Shown here piece after piece: positions 53,586-61,743 of a stretch of 64,000 nt of DNA. The notes under the pieces were generated by a model. The model was given only the letters and a program-made list of their open reading frames with translations, had not been told where the DNA came from and ran no database searches. The position numbers were made by a program, and so were the translations under genes. The stretch comes from JAAYJR01 sp964545315 (lineage in GTDB: Bacteria > Bacteroidota > Bacteroidia > Bacteroidales > Prolixibacteraceae): assembly GCA_964545315.1 (NCBI GenBank), contig CAZJGI010000013.1:5598-69597 (forward strand), read 5' to 3'. The stretch's first letter is position 1, and the number at the start of each line of letters is the position of its first letter.

Positions 53586-53913
53586 AGGAACTTTAGATTT
53601 TTGATAATCCATGTATTGTGTGAAAGATATTGATACTATAATATTAAAATTGTTTTCATAACCTGCTACTTTTCTAAATAAAAGATACTTAGGTTAACAA
53701 ACAATAAACAGGGCAAAATAATTATTCAGTTATTAATTTGCCAATACCTTTAAAAGGTACTTTGTGTACCTGAGAGGGCGGAGCTTTCAGAAAAAACAGT
53801 CCGACATTCCTGTCATTTCACATTGATAAATCATCACGATACTTAATATATATGTCATTAGGGTACTAATTGCCAAAGGTTTAATGTATTTAATCCTTTA
53901 AAATACTTTTATA
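53586..53913. other. 328-bp spacer, leader of the downstream operon
   Basis: A stretch between the UpxY-like gene and the winged-helix regulator. It contains a hairpin cluster at 53745-53790 (see the separate regulatory entry) and otherwise AT-rich sequence. No coding frame is evident. Confidence 0.6.
53755..53790 (+). promoter_or_regulatory. Tandem hairpins with GGCGGAG loop, ops-like antitermination element
   Basis: Hairpin 1 is AGGTAC-TTTGT-GTACCT (53755-53771). Hairpin 2 is CTGAGAG-GGCGGAG-CTTTCAG (53770-53790, one G-U pair) and puts GGCGGAG in the loop, recalling the GGCGGTAG ops element that recruits RfaH. An alternative pairing of TACCTTT with AAAGGTA just upstream would compete with hairpin 1. 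Its position after the UpxY-like gene and before the operon suits antiterminator recruitment. Confidence 0.5.
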
Positions 53914-54447
53914 ATGCTAGATATAATTGTTTCATCCAAAACCCGTGTAAAATTATTGATTAAGTTTTTTCTTATCAAGGGCAGTAAGGGGTATCTGCGT
54001 GGCCTTGAGAAAGAATTCAATGAGACATCCAATGCTGTGCGTGTAGAGCTAAACCGTCTGACAAAAGCCGGGTTACTGATGTCCGTTTATGAAGGGAAGA
54101 GAAAGATATACCAGGCAAATCCTGATCACCCATTGTACAACGACATAACTCATCTGGTCCATACCACAGTAGGTATTGATCAAATTACTGAAAAGGTAGC
54201 CTGCAAGATAGGAAAACTGGAAGAGGCATATGTCACCGGCAGCTTTGCCCGCGGTGTTGATTGCGACACGATTGAACTGGTGCTGATGGGTAATGAACTT
54301 GATACCGGATACATAGATAAACTGGTAAAAGTTGCAGAGATGATAATCTGTCGCAAGATCATATACTTGCCCCTGACACAGGACCAGATGGAACACTTCT
54401 TTAAAGACAGGCCGCATCTGCTTATTTGGAAGGCAGGGCAGCAATAA
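53914..54447 (+). CDS. Winged-helix regulator with nucleotidyltransferase-like C-terminal domain (paralogue)
   Basis: A 177-aa protein closely similar along its whole length to the one encoded at 43101-43631. The winged helix (SSKTRVKLLIKFFL, then NAVRVELNRLTKAGLL) is followed by a C-terminal domain with VTGSFARGVDCDTIELVLMG, close to the minimal nucleotidyltransferase G-S-x-A-R-G-x-D-x-D motif but with the second Asp changed to Thr, so probably no catalysis. It sits between the UpxY gene and the sugar-nucleotide dehydratase, a common place for this regulator in Bacteroidetes polysaccharide loci. Ligand and target promoters unknown. Confidence 0.78.
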   Translation: MLDIIVSSKTRVKLLIKFFLIKGSKGYLRGLEKEFNETSNAVRVELNRLTKAGLLMSVYEGKRKIYQANPDHPLYNDITHLVHTTVGIDQITEKVACKIGKLEEAYVTGSFARGVDCDTIELVLMGNELDTGYIDKLVKVAEMIICRKIIYLPLTQDQMEHFFKDRPHLLIWKAGQQ

Positions 54448-54483
54448 TCTATACACATTAACACTTAAAAGCTGCAATATATT

Positions 54484-56436
54484 ATGAGTATATTTGTTCA
54501 TTATTTTACTAACAGGTATTTATCAAGATGGACGGTTCTGCTATTTGACCTCATGATAATTCCTGCGGCTTATTTCCTGGCCTTCTTACTCCGGTTCAAT
54601 TTCAATTATTCAGCCGCAATTTCTGCGATGAGCCTTTACCATTTTGCCATTATTTTTCCGGTATTTCTTTTTTATTATTGGAAATCAAAATCCTACTCAG
54701 GCATCTTAAGGCTAAGTAACACAGAAGATATAAGCCGGATCATTGAGGTAATGTTCTTTTCGGGTGTCATGCTCGTACTTATTGTTTTGGCCATTAGAAT
54801 ATTTAACTTTGATAATTTAACTCCGTTACCCCTGTCTGTTATAATTATAATGAATTTGATAGCTTCCGCGGTTTTGATATTCTCCAGGCTCCTGGCAAAA
54901 ACACTCTTTCAGCAAATTAAAAAAGACAGGCTTGCAACAAGAAAAATAATGATCTTCGGAGCAGGGAAACTTGGGCAAATGACACTAAACGCCCTGCTTC
55001 TGGATACTTCCGGAAATACAAAAGTAATTGGGTTTATTGATGATAATATTTCATTACGTGACAGGAAAATATTTGACCTGCCCATTTATCCAGTCAAAAA
55101 GGCATTTAGTAAAATAATCCCTGAAAATAAGGTAACTGAACTTATTTTTGCAGTAGGAAAATCAAAAATTTCCCTGAAAAGAAAAAGGGAGATAGCAGAT
55201 AAATGCTTAGAAAGTCATGTGGTTGTAAAAGAGGTGATGCCTATTGAGAGTTGGATAAATGGAGAACTTCAGGAACGTAACATACGAAAAATAAATATTC
55301 TGGACCTGCTTGGCAGGGATGCCATTCAACTTGATCATGAAAAAATCAAGTCAGGCTTAAAAAATTCTGTTGTGCTGGTGGCAGGGGCTGCAGGTTCTAT
55401 CGGCTCTGAAATAGTGCGACAGCTTATTGCATTCAATGTGAAACAGCTAATTTTATTGGATATAGCAGAATCGGGCTTATACAATTTGCAGGATGAGATC
55501 AGAACAAAAAATGCAAATATTGATTTTGATATTATTGTAGGGGATGTGACTAACAAAAATAAACTTCGGCATATATTTCTAAAATATACCCCGACCATGG
55601 TGATCAATGCCGCAGCATACAAACATGTACCACTCATGGAAAAATTTCCCTGTGAGGCAATAAGGGTAAATGTTGGGGGTACCAGGAATTTAGCAGATAT
55701 GGCAGTGGAGTACGAAGTGGAAAAATTCGTTTATATTTCTACTGACAAAGCCGTGAATCCAACAAATATAATGGGAGCATCAAAACGTATGGGTGAGATT
55801 TACATTCAATCTCTTATGCAATCACAAAAAATTGCCACACGGTTTATTACTACCCGGTTTGGAAATGTGTTAGGCTCAAGCGGCTCGGTGGTTCCGTTAT
55901 TTGAAAAACAAATTGAAAGGGGTGGTCCGGTTACTGTTACCCATAAGGACATTACCCGTTATTTTATGACCATTCCTGAAGCTTCACAATTAGTCCTGGA
56001 GGCAGGTTTTATGGGTAACGGCGACGAAATTTTTGTTTTTGATATGGGGGAACCTGTTAAAATTTATTTCCTGGCTGAAAAAATGATATCATTATCTGGA
56101 TTTGTGCCCAACCAGGATATTGAAATAAAAATTACAGGCCTAAGACCGGGTGAGAAGCTTTACGAAGAACTGCTCGACAACAGGGAGGAGCTTATGCCGA
56201 CATACAACGATAAAATATTTATAGGGAAGGTCAGAAAATATGATTATATGATTGTTAACCATAAAATAAACGAATTGCTTGGAATGCTGGATATGATCGA
56301 TGAAGACAATAGCGAATTACTTGTAAAGCATATCATGAATATTGTTCCCGAATTTAATCCGAATAATGGTTGTTTCGGGAATGTTACAAAAAAAACCGAA
56401 CCCTCAAAACTAATCCCTGAACCTCTGATAAATTAA
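54484..56436 (+). CDS. CapD/WbpM/PglF-type membrane nucleotide-sugar 4,6-dehydratase
   Basis: A 650-aa protein. Four N-terminal membrane helices (about residues 15-135) precede a CoA-binding-like domain (MIFGAGKLGQMTL). The catalytic short-chain dehydrogenase domain then starts with VLVAGAAGSIGSEIVRQL (about 298-315). The active site has TDKAVNPTNIMGASKRMGE, where Met takes the place of the usual Tyr, as in the UDP-GlcNAc 4,6-dehydratase group. It makes a 4-keto-6-deoxy sugar nucleotide, the first step toward bacillosamine- or fucosamine-like sugars. Its stop is 1 nt before the lasso kinase gene. Confidence 0.9.
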   Translation: MSIFVHYFTNRYLSRWTVLLFDLMIIPAAYFLAFLLRFNFNYSAAISAMSLYHFAIIFPVFLFYYWKSKSYSGILRLSNTEDISRIIEVMFFSGVMLVLIVLAIRIFNFDNLTPLPLSVIIIMNLIASAVLIFSRLLAKTLFQQIKKDRLATRKIMIFGAGKLGQMTLNALLLDTSGNTKVIGFIDDNISLRDRKIFDLPIYPVKKAFSKIIPENKVTELIFAVGKSKISLKRKREIADKCLESHVVVKEVMPIESWINGELQERNIRKINILDLLGRDAIQLDHEKIKSGLKNSVVLVAGAAGSIGSEIVRQLIAFNVKQLILLDIAESGLYNLQDEIRTKNANIDFDIIVGDVTNKNKLRHIFLKYTPTMVINAAAYKHVPLMEKFPCEAIRVNVGGTRNLADMAVEYEVEKFVYISTDKAVNPTNIMGASKRMGEIYIQSLMQSQKIATRFITTRFGNVLGSSGSVVPLFEKQIERGGPVTVTHKDITRYFMTIPEASQLVLEAGFMGNGDEIFVFDMGEPVKIYFLAEKMISLSGFVPNQDIEIKITGLRPGEKLYEELLDNREELMPTYNDKIFIGKVRKYDYMIVNHKINELLGMLDMIDEDNSELLVKHIMNIVPEFNPNNGCFGNVTKKTEPSKLIPEPLIN

Positions 56437-56437
56437 T

Positions 56438-57274
56438 ATGAAGGTCGAATTACCGGTTACCGACATAGAATTCCGGAAAGTAAAAACAACCCGCTCTGTC
56501 ATGTTCCCGTTATATTCCGGTTCACAATGGCAGCTAAACCAGTCTGAGTTTGCCATGCAGGTTGAGGGGGTGGCCAGTTTCTATGTCTGCAACGGCAGGG
56601 AAGTGGAGTATGCCCCTGTTGATGGGGCAACCCGGGAATCGATAGAACTGTTTCTCAATGGATCAGTGTATGGGGCTATACTTCACCAGCGCAATATTTT
56701 ACCCCTGCACGGCAGCAGTTTTATAAGGAACGGCGAGAGCATAATACTATGTGGCGGTTCGGGAGCAGGAAAATCATCACTAACGGCCGCCTTTTGTATG
56801 AATGGTGCGCAATTCCTTACCGACGATGTCACACCTGTTGTTTTTTCGAAAGGGAAACCGTTGATTATGCCTTTATCGGACCGTATTAAACTGTGGGGAG
56901 ACTCCCTCCAGCAGCTTAATCAAAATAAAAATAATCTTACTGCCATCCATCCCGGTGAAGATAAATTTTATTTTCCTATGAAGAAAAGTCAGTACATGAA
57001 TTATCCCCTTCACAAAATATTTATAATTGAACTTTCAGGATTAGAAGGTGTTAAGATATTAAGGCTGAATGGTATCGAAGCATTCACTGCACTCAGGAAT
57101 GAAATATACCGGTGGGAATATCTGGTGGCAATGCCCGAAACAGAAACCGGTTATCTGGAAAAACTTTTAACAATAAGCCGGTTAGTTACGATTACAAAAG
57201 TAACACGCCCTGCAAATATGCCGATTGAAAAGATGAGTGATTTTTTGAGTGATTATATCGATAATGAAACTTAA
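56438..57274 (+). CDS. HprK-like kinase of a lasso-peptide cluster
   Basis: A 278-aa protein of the HPr kinase/phosphorylase-like family. Visible: NILPLHGSSFI (about 87-97), the Walker A motif CGGSGAGKSSLT (about 105-116) and an Asp pair in FLTDDVTPVV (129-130). An extra N-terminal domain of about 80 residues has no known family. Homologues in paeninodin-type lasso clusters phosphorylate the C-terminal Ser of the precursor; the precursor at 57900 ends in Ser. It starts 1 nt after the epimerase stop, joining the lasso genes to the polysaccharide operon. Confidence 0.85.
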   Translation: MKVELPVTDIEFRKVKTTRSVMFPLYSGSQWQLNQSEFAMQVEGVASFYVCNGREVEYAPVDGATRESIELFLNGSVYGAILHQRNILPLHGSSFIRNGESIILCGGSGAGKSSLTAAFCMNGAQFLTDDVTPVVFSKGKPLIMPLSDRIKLWGDSLQQLNQNKNNLTAIHPGEDKFYFPMKKSQYMNYPLHKIFIIELSGLEGVKILRLNGIEAFTALRNEIYRWEYLVAMPETETGYLEKLLTISRLVTITKVTRPANMPIEKMSDFLSDYIDNET

Positions 57275-57326
57275 CCTAACTACATGCCGGCTTTAATAAT
57301 TATTTTAGGGCTGATGAAATATATTA

Positions 57327-57737
57327 ATGAAAGACTTAAAGAAATTTATTAACCTGCCTGCAAATGAGAAACTGCTTTTCGGGGAAGCACTGTTTTTTCT
57401 TTTTCTGGCAAAAGGTATGCTGATTGTTATGCCATTCAGGCTTTGTATCTGCACCATCAAGTCTGTCAGGGATCTTAAAAAACCGGCAAATGAAAAACCT
57501 GAATCTGTTAAACTGGCTATTAGCCGTGCGGGCAGACTGGCTCCATGGAAAAATATTTGCCTTGTTCAATCATTTGCCGCCAGGTGGATGTTACAACGAC
57601 GAAAAATTTACTCCACTCTCTCAATTGGTGTCAAACACGACCAGAATAAAAATATTATGGCCCATGCCTGGCTCTCTGTTCAAGGCTTTGAAATTGTACC
57701 CCGGGGTGGAAATTACATCCCAATAACCACATGGTAG
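57327..57737 (+). CDS. Lasso-peptide B2 protein, transglutaminase-like leader peptidase
   Basis: A 136-aa protein with the B2-type transglutaminase-like fold: CLVQSFAARWMLQRR with catalytic Cys78, then SIGVKH and MAHAWLSVQG with His113. The third Asp of the triad is not evident in the usual place. Residues about 15-45 are hydrophobic. The enzyme removes the leader from the precursor. Fusion or pairing with a PqqD-like B1 domain is needed for leader binding; B1 is encoded separately at 61471. Confidence 0.87.
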   Translation: MKDLKKFINLPANEKLLFGEALFFLFLAKGMLIVMPFRLCICTIKSVRDLKKPANEKPESVKLAISRAGRLAPWKNICLVQSFAARWMLQRRKIYSTLSIGVKHDQNKNIMAHAWLSVQGFEIVPRGGNYIPITTW

Positions 57738-57845
57738 ATTTTAGCATAAAACAATGTGTTAAGTTTCTTAGAATGAAATTTTTATATTTTATGAAAGAGA
57801 ATAAAAATAATTTTAAAATTTTAAAAAATTGAGAAAAATATATCA

Positions 57846-57853
57846 TACATTTG
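57846..57853 (+). promoter_or_regulatory. -7 promoter element before the lasso precursor
   Basis: TACATTTG is an exact TAnnTTTG match, 46 nt upstream of the precursor ATG; a TTG at 57829-57831 is closer than the standard -33 spacing. It would give the precursor its own transcript. Confidence 0.5.
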
Positions 57854-57899
57854 TTTGTATGAATATTGAGTTATTCATTTAAAAATAAATTTAATAGCC

Positions 57900-58055
57900 A
57901 TGGGACAAATGAAAAAAATATGGGACAAACCGGCCGTTAAAATTTTATCGGTAAAATCATTGACATTAAGTGGTATGTATTATGCCCCTAATGAGAGTAT
58001 TGGATCCAAAGAATTTTCTCCCTCCTCAAAACTTCCGCCATCAGGGATATCTTGA
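57900..58055 (+). CDS. Lasso-peptide precursor
   Basis: A 51-codon frame between the B2 and cyclase genes. Leader residues 1-23 hold W8-D-K-P11 (the aromatic-x-x-Pro contact for B1), L16-S-V18, and T22 at position -2. Cleavage after L23 gives a core of 28 residues starting S24-G-M-Y-Y-A-P-N-E32; Glu9 of the core can close a nine-residue macrolactam with Ser1. Cleavage after S24 would give Gly1 and an eight-residue ring to the same Glu. The tail (residues 33-51) is Ser/Pro/Lys-rich and ends G-I-S, the C-terminal Ser expected for the neighbouring kinase. No second precursor is visible in the flanks. Confidence 0.85.
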   Translation: MGQMKKIWDKPAVKILSVKSLTLSGMYYAPNESIGSKEFSPSSKLPPSGIS

Positions 58056-58252
58056 CCTTTAGAGATTTTATGCTAAGCATTTTAACATAAAATTCACAGA
58101 AATAATATTTGCACCATTAGAATCAAGGACATTTTAAAATGATTTTTTTGTATTTCACTTAAGGTTGAAGCATGGTTGCTAAATCGAGGTGATATATAAT
58201 ATCTTATAATGGTAATAGTGATAAGAGACAATTTGTTTAAGTCCGTCCTAAA

Positions 58253-59881
58253 ATGATCTTTGGCTTAGTNNNNNNNNNNNNNNNNNNNNNNNNNNNNNNN
58301 NNNNNNNNNNNNNNNNNNNNNNNNNNNNNNNNNNNNNNNNNNNNNNNNNNNNNNNNNNNNNNNNNNNNNTTTGCGGAAAAGCTGAATGGTGATTTTGCCA
58401 TTTGTATATATCATAATAAAGAGAAGCAAATATTATTTTACACTGATCATCTAGGTTTAAGACCGCTGGCAGTCGCACATTCCGACAAAAACGTTTTTTT
58501 TGCAACGGATCCAATGGGCTTGTGTAAGGCTCTGTTTGACAAAGAGAAAATTGAAACGGATTATTTGCTGAATATATTTATGACAGCAGGACATGATTAC
58601 TCACTTATGCCTAATAAAGCCATATCCAAATTGGCATCGGGGCACTATCTGAAGATTTCATCAGGAAATGAGGAGAGTAAACGCTATTGGTTTCCCGAAA
58701 AAATCAAAACAGATCATAGCCTGTCCCGGGCACAGTCAATGAAAGAGCTAAACCAATTATTAACTGATGCTGTCAAAATACGCGCTGACCGGCGATTTAA
58801 CGCATCAGCTCATGTAAGTGGAGGATTGGACTCAGGCATTGTGGCGGCCCTTGTCAGAAAAGAGTATGCAGGACAAGAAATGTTTTACGGTTTCTCCTGG
58901 TCTCCTGATTTAATTGAAGATCAGGAGAAAATGGTTCATGATGAACGCTTAATCGTTGATAAAACCTGCTGTCAAAATGATATCATGCCTGTTTACTGCA
59001 ATTTTAACATTGCCGACTATATGGCATTCATTTCAGACTGGCGTCACCCCAGTGAACTGATTTTTGAAAAAATGACAGTTGAAGCGGCTGAATTAAGAGG
59101 TATAAATTTAATCTTCAGCGGCTGGGGTGGTGATGAGTTTATCAGTATAACAGACAGGGGGATAGACGCAGACCTGTTTAAAAATTTCAATTGGAAATAC
59201 CTGCTCAAGAAATATCATCCCTGGAATCTAAAGCAGTTTATCCATGAATTGAAATACTCTGCTTCTTACCTCTCTGCCCGGAAAAATTATTCCGGTTTCA
59301 AATCTGAAAAATATGTATATCCATACATAAAAAGGGCTTTGGGAAGTAACAGAATTCCGCGAAAGAAAAGGTTTCATCATGCTTCCAGAAGGGATGTCCA
59401 CCTTCAGCTGATCAAACTGAACCATCTCTCTGCACGGGCAGCCGACTGGTATGTTCATGGACAGCGTAACGGCATTGAATACCGTTATCCGTTGCTCGAT
59501 AAGCGAATTGTAGAATATATGATAAAAGTGCCATCCCGGTGTCTGGTCGACGGTGGCAATGACCGGGTAATATTACGCAGGGCGGGTAAAGATTTATTGC
59601 CTGATGAAGTTCTTACCAGCCAGGGAAAAGAAGATCCGGCAAAAAGCCGGTTATTCTCAAGGATTTCGATAAGCTCAAAAAAACAATTCATAAACGAATT
59701 TGAAGTATTCCGTAATAATCCGGACCTTAATTTTATTGATTTTGAATTGCTGGCAAAGCACCTGCCACAAAAAAATGCTGATTCAGGGAAAGTGTCCAAT
59801 GACAATTATTTAACAGTTTTTTATTACCTGAAAAAAGTTCATGAATTCACAAGAAATTATTATGGGGAAAGAATTACATAA
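58253..59881 (+). CDS. Asparagine-synthetase-like lasso cyclase (C protein), with assembly gap
   Basis: A gene with 100 N at 58270-58369; the gap length is nominal, so the exact protein length is unknown. The N-terminus reads M-I-F-G-L, without the Cys2 of active glutamine amidotransferases, as in lasso cyclases. After the gap come the amidotransferase-like fold (GDFAICIY, DHLGLRPLAVAH) and the ATP-pyrophosphatase motif VSGGLDSGIVAAL; the usual SGGLDSS has Gly last. The rest is the synthetase domain with GWGGDEF. It activates the ring Glu side chain and closes the macrolactam. Confidence 0.87.
   Translation: MIFGLXXXXXXXXXXXXXXXXXXXXXXXXXXXXXXXXXXFAEKLNGDFAICIYHNKEKQILFYTDHLGLRPLAVAHSDKNVFFATDPMGLCKALFDKEKIETDYLLNIFMTAGHDYSLMPNKAISKLASGHYLKISSGNEESKRYWFPEKIKTDHSLSRAQSMKELNQLLTDAVKIRADRRFNASAHVSGGLDSGIVAALVRKEYAGQEMFYGFSWSPDLIEDQEKMVHDERLIVDKTCCQNDIMPVYCNFNIADYMAFISDWRHPSELIFEKMTVEAAELRGINLIFSGWGGDEFISITDRGIDADLFKNFNWKYLLKKYHPWNLKQFIHELKYSASYLSARKNYSGFKSEKYVYPYIKRALGSNRIPRKKRFHHASRRDVHLQLIKLNHLSARAADWYVHGQRNGIEYRYPLLDKRIVEYMIKVPSRCLVDGGNDRVILRRAGKDLLPDEVLTSQGKEDPAKSRLFSRISISSKKQFINEFEVFRNNPDLNFIDFELLAKHLPQKNADSGKVSNDNYLTVFYYLKKVHEFTRNYYGERIT
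58270..58369. other. Assembly gap of 100 N
   Basis: A placeholder of fixed length inside the N-terminal part of the lasso cyclase gene. True length unknown. Confidence 0.98.
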
Positions 59882-59896
59882 TAATTACATCAGGAT

Positions 59897-60463
59897 ATGA
59901 AATGTCCGGAGCCGGAACAGGAAATATGTCTTGCATGCGGCTTTTGCTGTGATGGCACCCTCTTCGATAATGCAAGGCTTCAGCCCGGAGAATGGGGAAC
60001 TTTGCCCGAACTGATAGAGGCAAACTATCTGAAAAGCGGTGAGAAGGAATATTTCCGGTTACCCTGTCCATACTTCAACGGGAAATGCACTATTTATAAT
60101 AAAAAAAAGGCCGGGATATGTTCTTTATACCGGTGTCAGTTACTTACAGATATTGCAAACAAATCGATTTCACAGGATGAAGCTTTAAACATCATACATA
60201 ATGTGAAAATGCTAAAAAAAGAGATAACCTCTCTTACACGGCATATTCCGAAAATATCTGATAACATGCCGTTTCGTGAAATTCTTAGTATATTATATGA
60301 CCTGAATACTAAAGAGGATGTACCGGAAATTGCCGGTCAGTTGATAAACATTGTGACAGTTAAATGCAATATTCTGGATGCATTATTGATTAAACATTTT
60401 AAATCAAAAAACGATTTTGATAAAATGACATTATCTTCAGAAGATGCCAGGTTAATGTCCTGA
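59897..60463 (+). CDS. YkgJ-type cysteine-cluster protein in the lasso operon
   Basis: A 188-aa protein with an N-terminal metal-binding cysteine pattern: CLACGFCCDG (Cys11, 14, 17, 18), CPYFNGKC (Cys57, 64) and CSLYRC (Cys75, 80). This is the YkgJ/CxxCxxCC family, which binds Fe-S or zinc and has no settled role. The C-terminal 100 residues are helical and unrecognised. It starts 15 nt after the cyclase stop and precedes the nucleotidyltransferase by 20 nt, so it is an operon member. It is not a standard lasso gene; a tailoring or metal-dependent step is possible but not shown. Confidence 0.75.
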   Translation: MKCPEPEQEICLACGFCCDGTLFDNARLQPGEWGTLPELIEANYLKSGEKEYFRLPCPYFNGKCTIYNKKKAGICSLYRCQLLTDIANKSISQDEALNIIHNVKMLKKEITSLTRHIPKISDNMPFREILSILYDLNTKEDVPEIAGQLINIVTVKCNILDALLIKHFKSKNDFDKMTLSSEDARLMS

Positions 60464-60483
60464 CTTAACCTGTTTGACTAAGG

Positions 60484-61458
60484 ATGGAAATCTCACGCGA
60501 ATTATTATATCATCGGCACCGTTTATCAACCCGGCAAATTGATGATTGGAGGGGGGAGTATCATGCCAATCCGGATTTGAACGAAAAGATCAAACAGTTA
60601 AATATGGTATCTGAGTTTCTTGAAATAGGCCGTTATCTTACAAAGGCAGGTATTTGGTTTGTCCCCTTAAAAGGGCCATTGCTGTCTTTTCGGATTTATG
60701 GAGATGCCACCTGCCGCATTGCTAAAGATATTGATATACTTGTTAAGCCTGAATACATCCATGGAACCATCGAAGTGTTACAGTCGCTGGACTATCAGCC
60801 CTGTTCATTTAAATGGCATGAACCTGGTTACCACCAAGACATGGTGTTATTATTTCAAAACCAGTACGGCATGTTTCACCCCGGAAGAAGCACTTCAGTG
60901 GAGATTCACTGGAGACTTTTTAAAGACCCGGCAATCGCGAATAAAAAACTAACTGAATTTATTGGTCAGGATGTGGGACAAATAGAATTCGCAGGACAAA
61001 TATTTAATCAGTTTACCCTGGAGTTCGAATTACTGCACTTGATTATTCACGGAGGACTGCATGCCTGGTCACGTTTAAAATGGCTGGTGGATGTGAAAGA
61101 AATAGTTAGTCGATTTTATGTTGACAAAGAAAAATTCGACCAGTTGATAAAACTTTTCAGGGCTGAGCGCATGGCCGGACTTTGTAATGCAATGCTAAAT
61201 CATTTTTTTCCGGGAACAATCCTCTTACCGGTCAATTACAAAGTACCCGGATGGTTCTTCCGTTTTTCTTTGTTGATGGCTTCACGCGAAACAGTTGCAC
61301 ATATAAGCCCTCCTGAAATTTATTATAAATTTCTGTGGTTTACCATACAGGCATTTCCCGGTTTCAGGTATAAAACAAAAAGGATTTCTGTTTTTCTTAT
61401 CACTCTTCTGCAGCGGCTGAAGGGTAAAATTATATCACTAAATATGAACTGTTATTAA
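60484..61458 (+). CDS. Nucleotidyltransferase-family protein of the lasso cluster
   Basis: A 324-aa protein of the NTP_transf_5-like family: WFVPLKGPLLSFRIYGD (about 58-74) and the metal-binding KDIDILV (Asp82, Asp84), with VEIHWRLF and an HLIIHGG motif later. Such proteins recur beside HprK-like kinases in lasso clusters, where they may transfer a nucleotide or sugar phosphate to the phosphorylated precursor. Substrate unknown. It lies 12 nt before the B1 gene. Confidence 0.82.
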   Translation: MEISRELLYHRHRLSTRQIDDWRGEYHANPDLNEKIKQLNMVSEFLEIGRYLTKAGIWFVPLKGPLLSFRIYGDATCRIAKDIDILVKPEYIHGTIEVLQSLDYQPCSFKWHEPGYHQDMVLLFQNQYGMFHPGRSTSVEIHWRLFKDPAIANKKLTEFIGQDVGQIEFAGQIFNQFTLEFELLHLIIHGGLHAWSRLKWLVDVKEIVSRFYVDKEKFDQLIKLFRAERMAGLCNAMLNHFFPGTILLPVNYKVPGWFFRFSLLMASRETVAHISPPEIYYKFLWFTIQAFPGFRYKTKRISVFLITLLQRLKGKIISLNMNCY

Positions 61459-61470
61459 TCAATCAATATT

Positions 61471-61743
61471 ATGTCATTAGAAAAGAAATACATCCACAAT
61501 AATGAAACCATATCAGGCCGTCTGCACGATGAGTTGGTGATGATGGACATTAAGAAAGGCAAGTACTTTTCCCTTAATCCTGTGGCTACCCGTATTTGGG
61601 ATTTATTGGTACATCCTATGTCACTTGATGAACTATGTATGAAGCTCAAGTCCGAATACGAAGTTGAAGAAGCACAGTGTCACAGGGAAGTGGAAGAGTA
61701 CCTGGAGGAGATGAAGGAGCTGGGATTATTATTACTTAAATGA
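61471..61743 (+). CDS. Lasso-peptide B1 protein, PqqD-like RiPP recognition element
   Basis: A 90-aa PqqD-family winged-helix domain (RRE): an N-terminal beta-hairpin with MMDIKKGKYFSLNPVATRIWDLL and helices to EEMKELGLLLLK. It binds the leader (the W-D-K-P motif) and presents the precursor to B2. The final ATGA overlaps the start of the ABC exporter gene by 4 nt, implying coupled translation. Confidence 0.9.
   Translation: MSLEKKYIHNNETISGRLHDELVMMDIKKGKYFSLNPVATRIWDLLVHPMSLDELCMKLKSEYEVEEAQCHREVEEYLEEMKELGLLLLK

Noticed and set aside
57424..57726. Second frame overlapping the B2 gene
   Set aside because: It lies in another frame of a gene with strong B2 motifs and has no domain or start context of its own.
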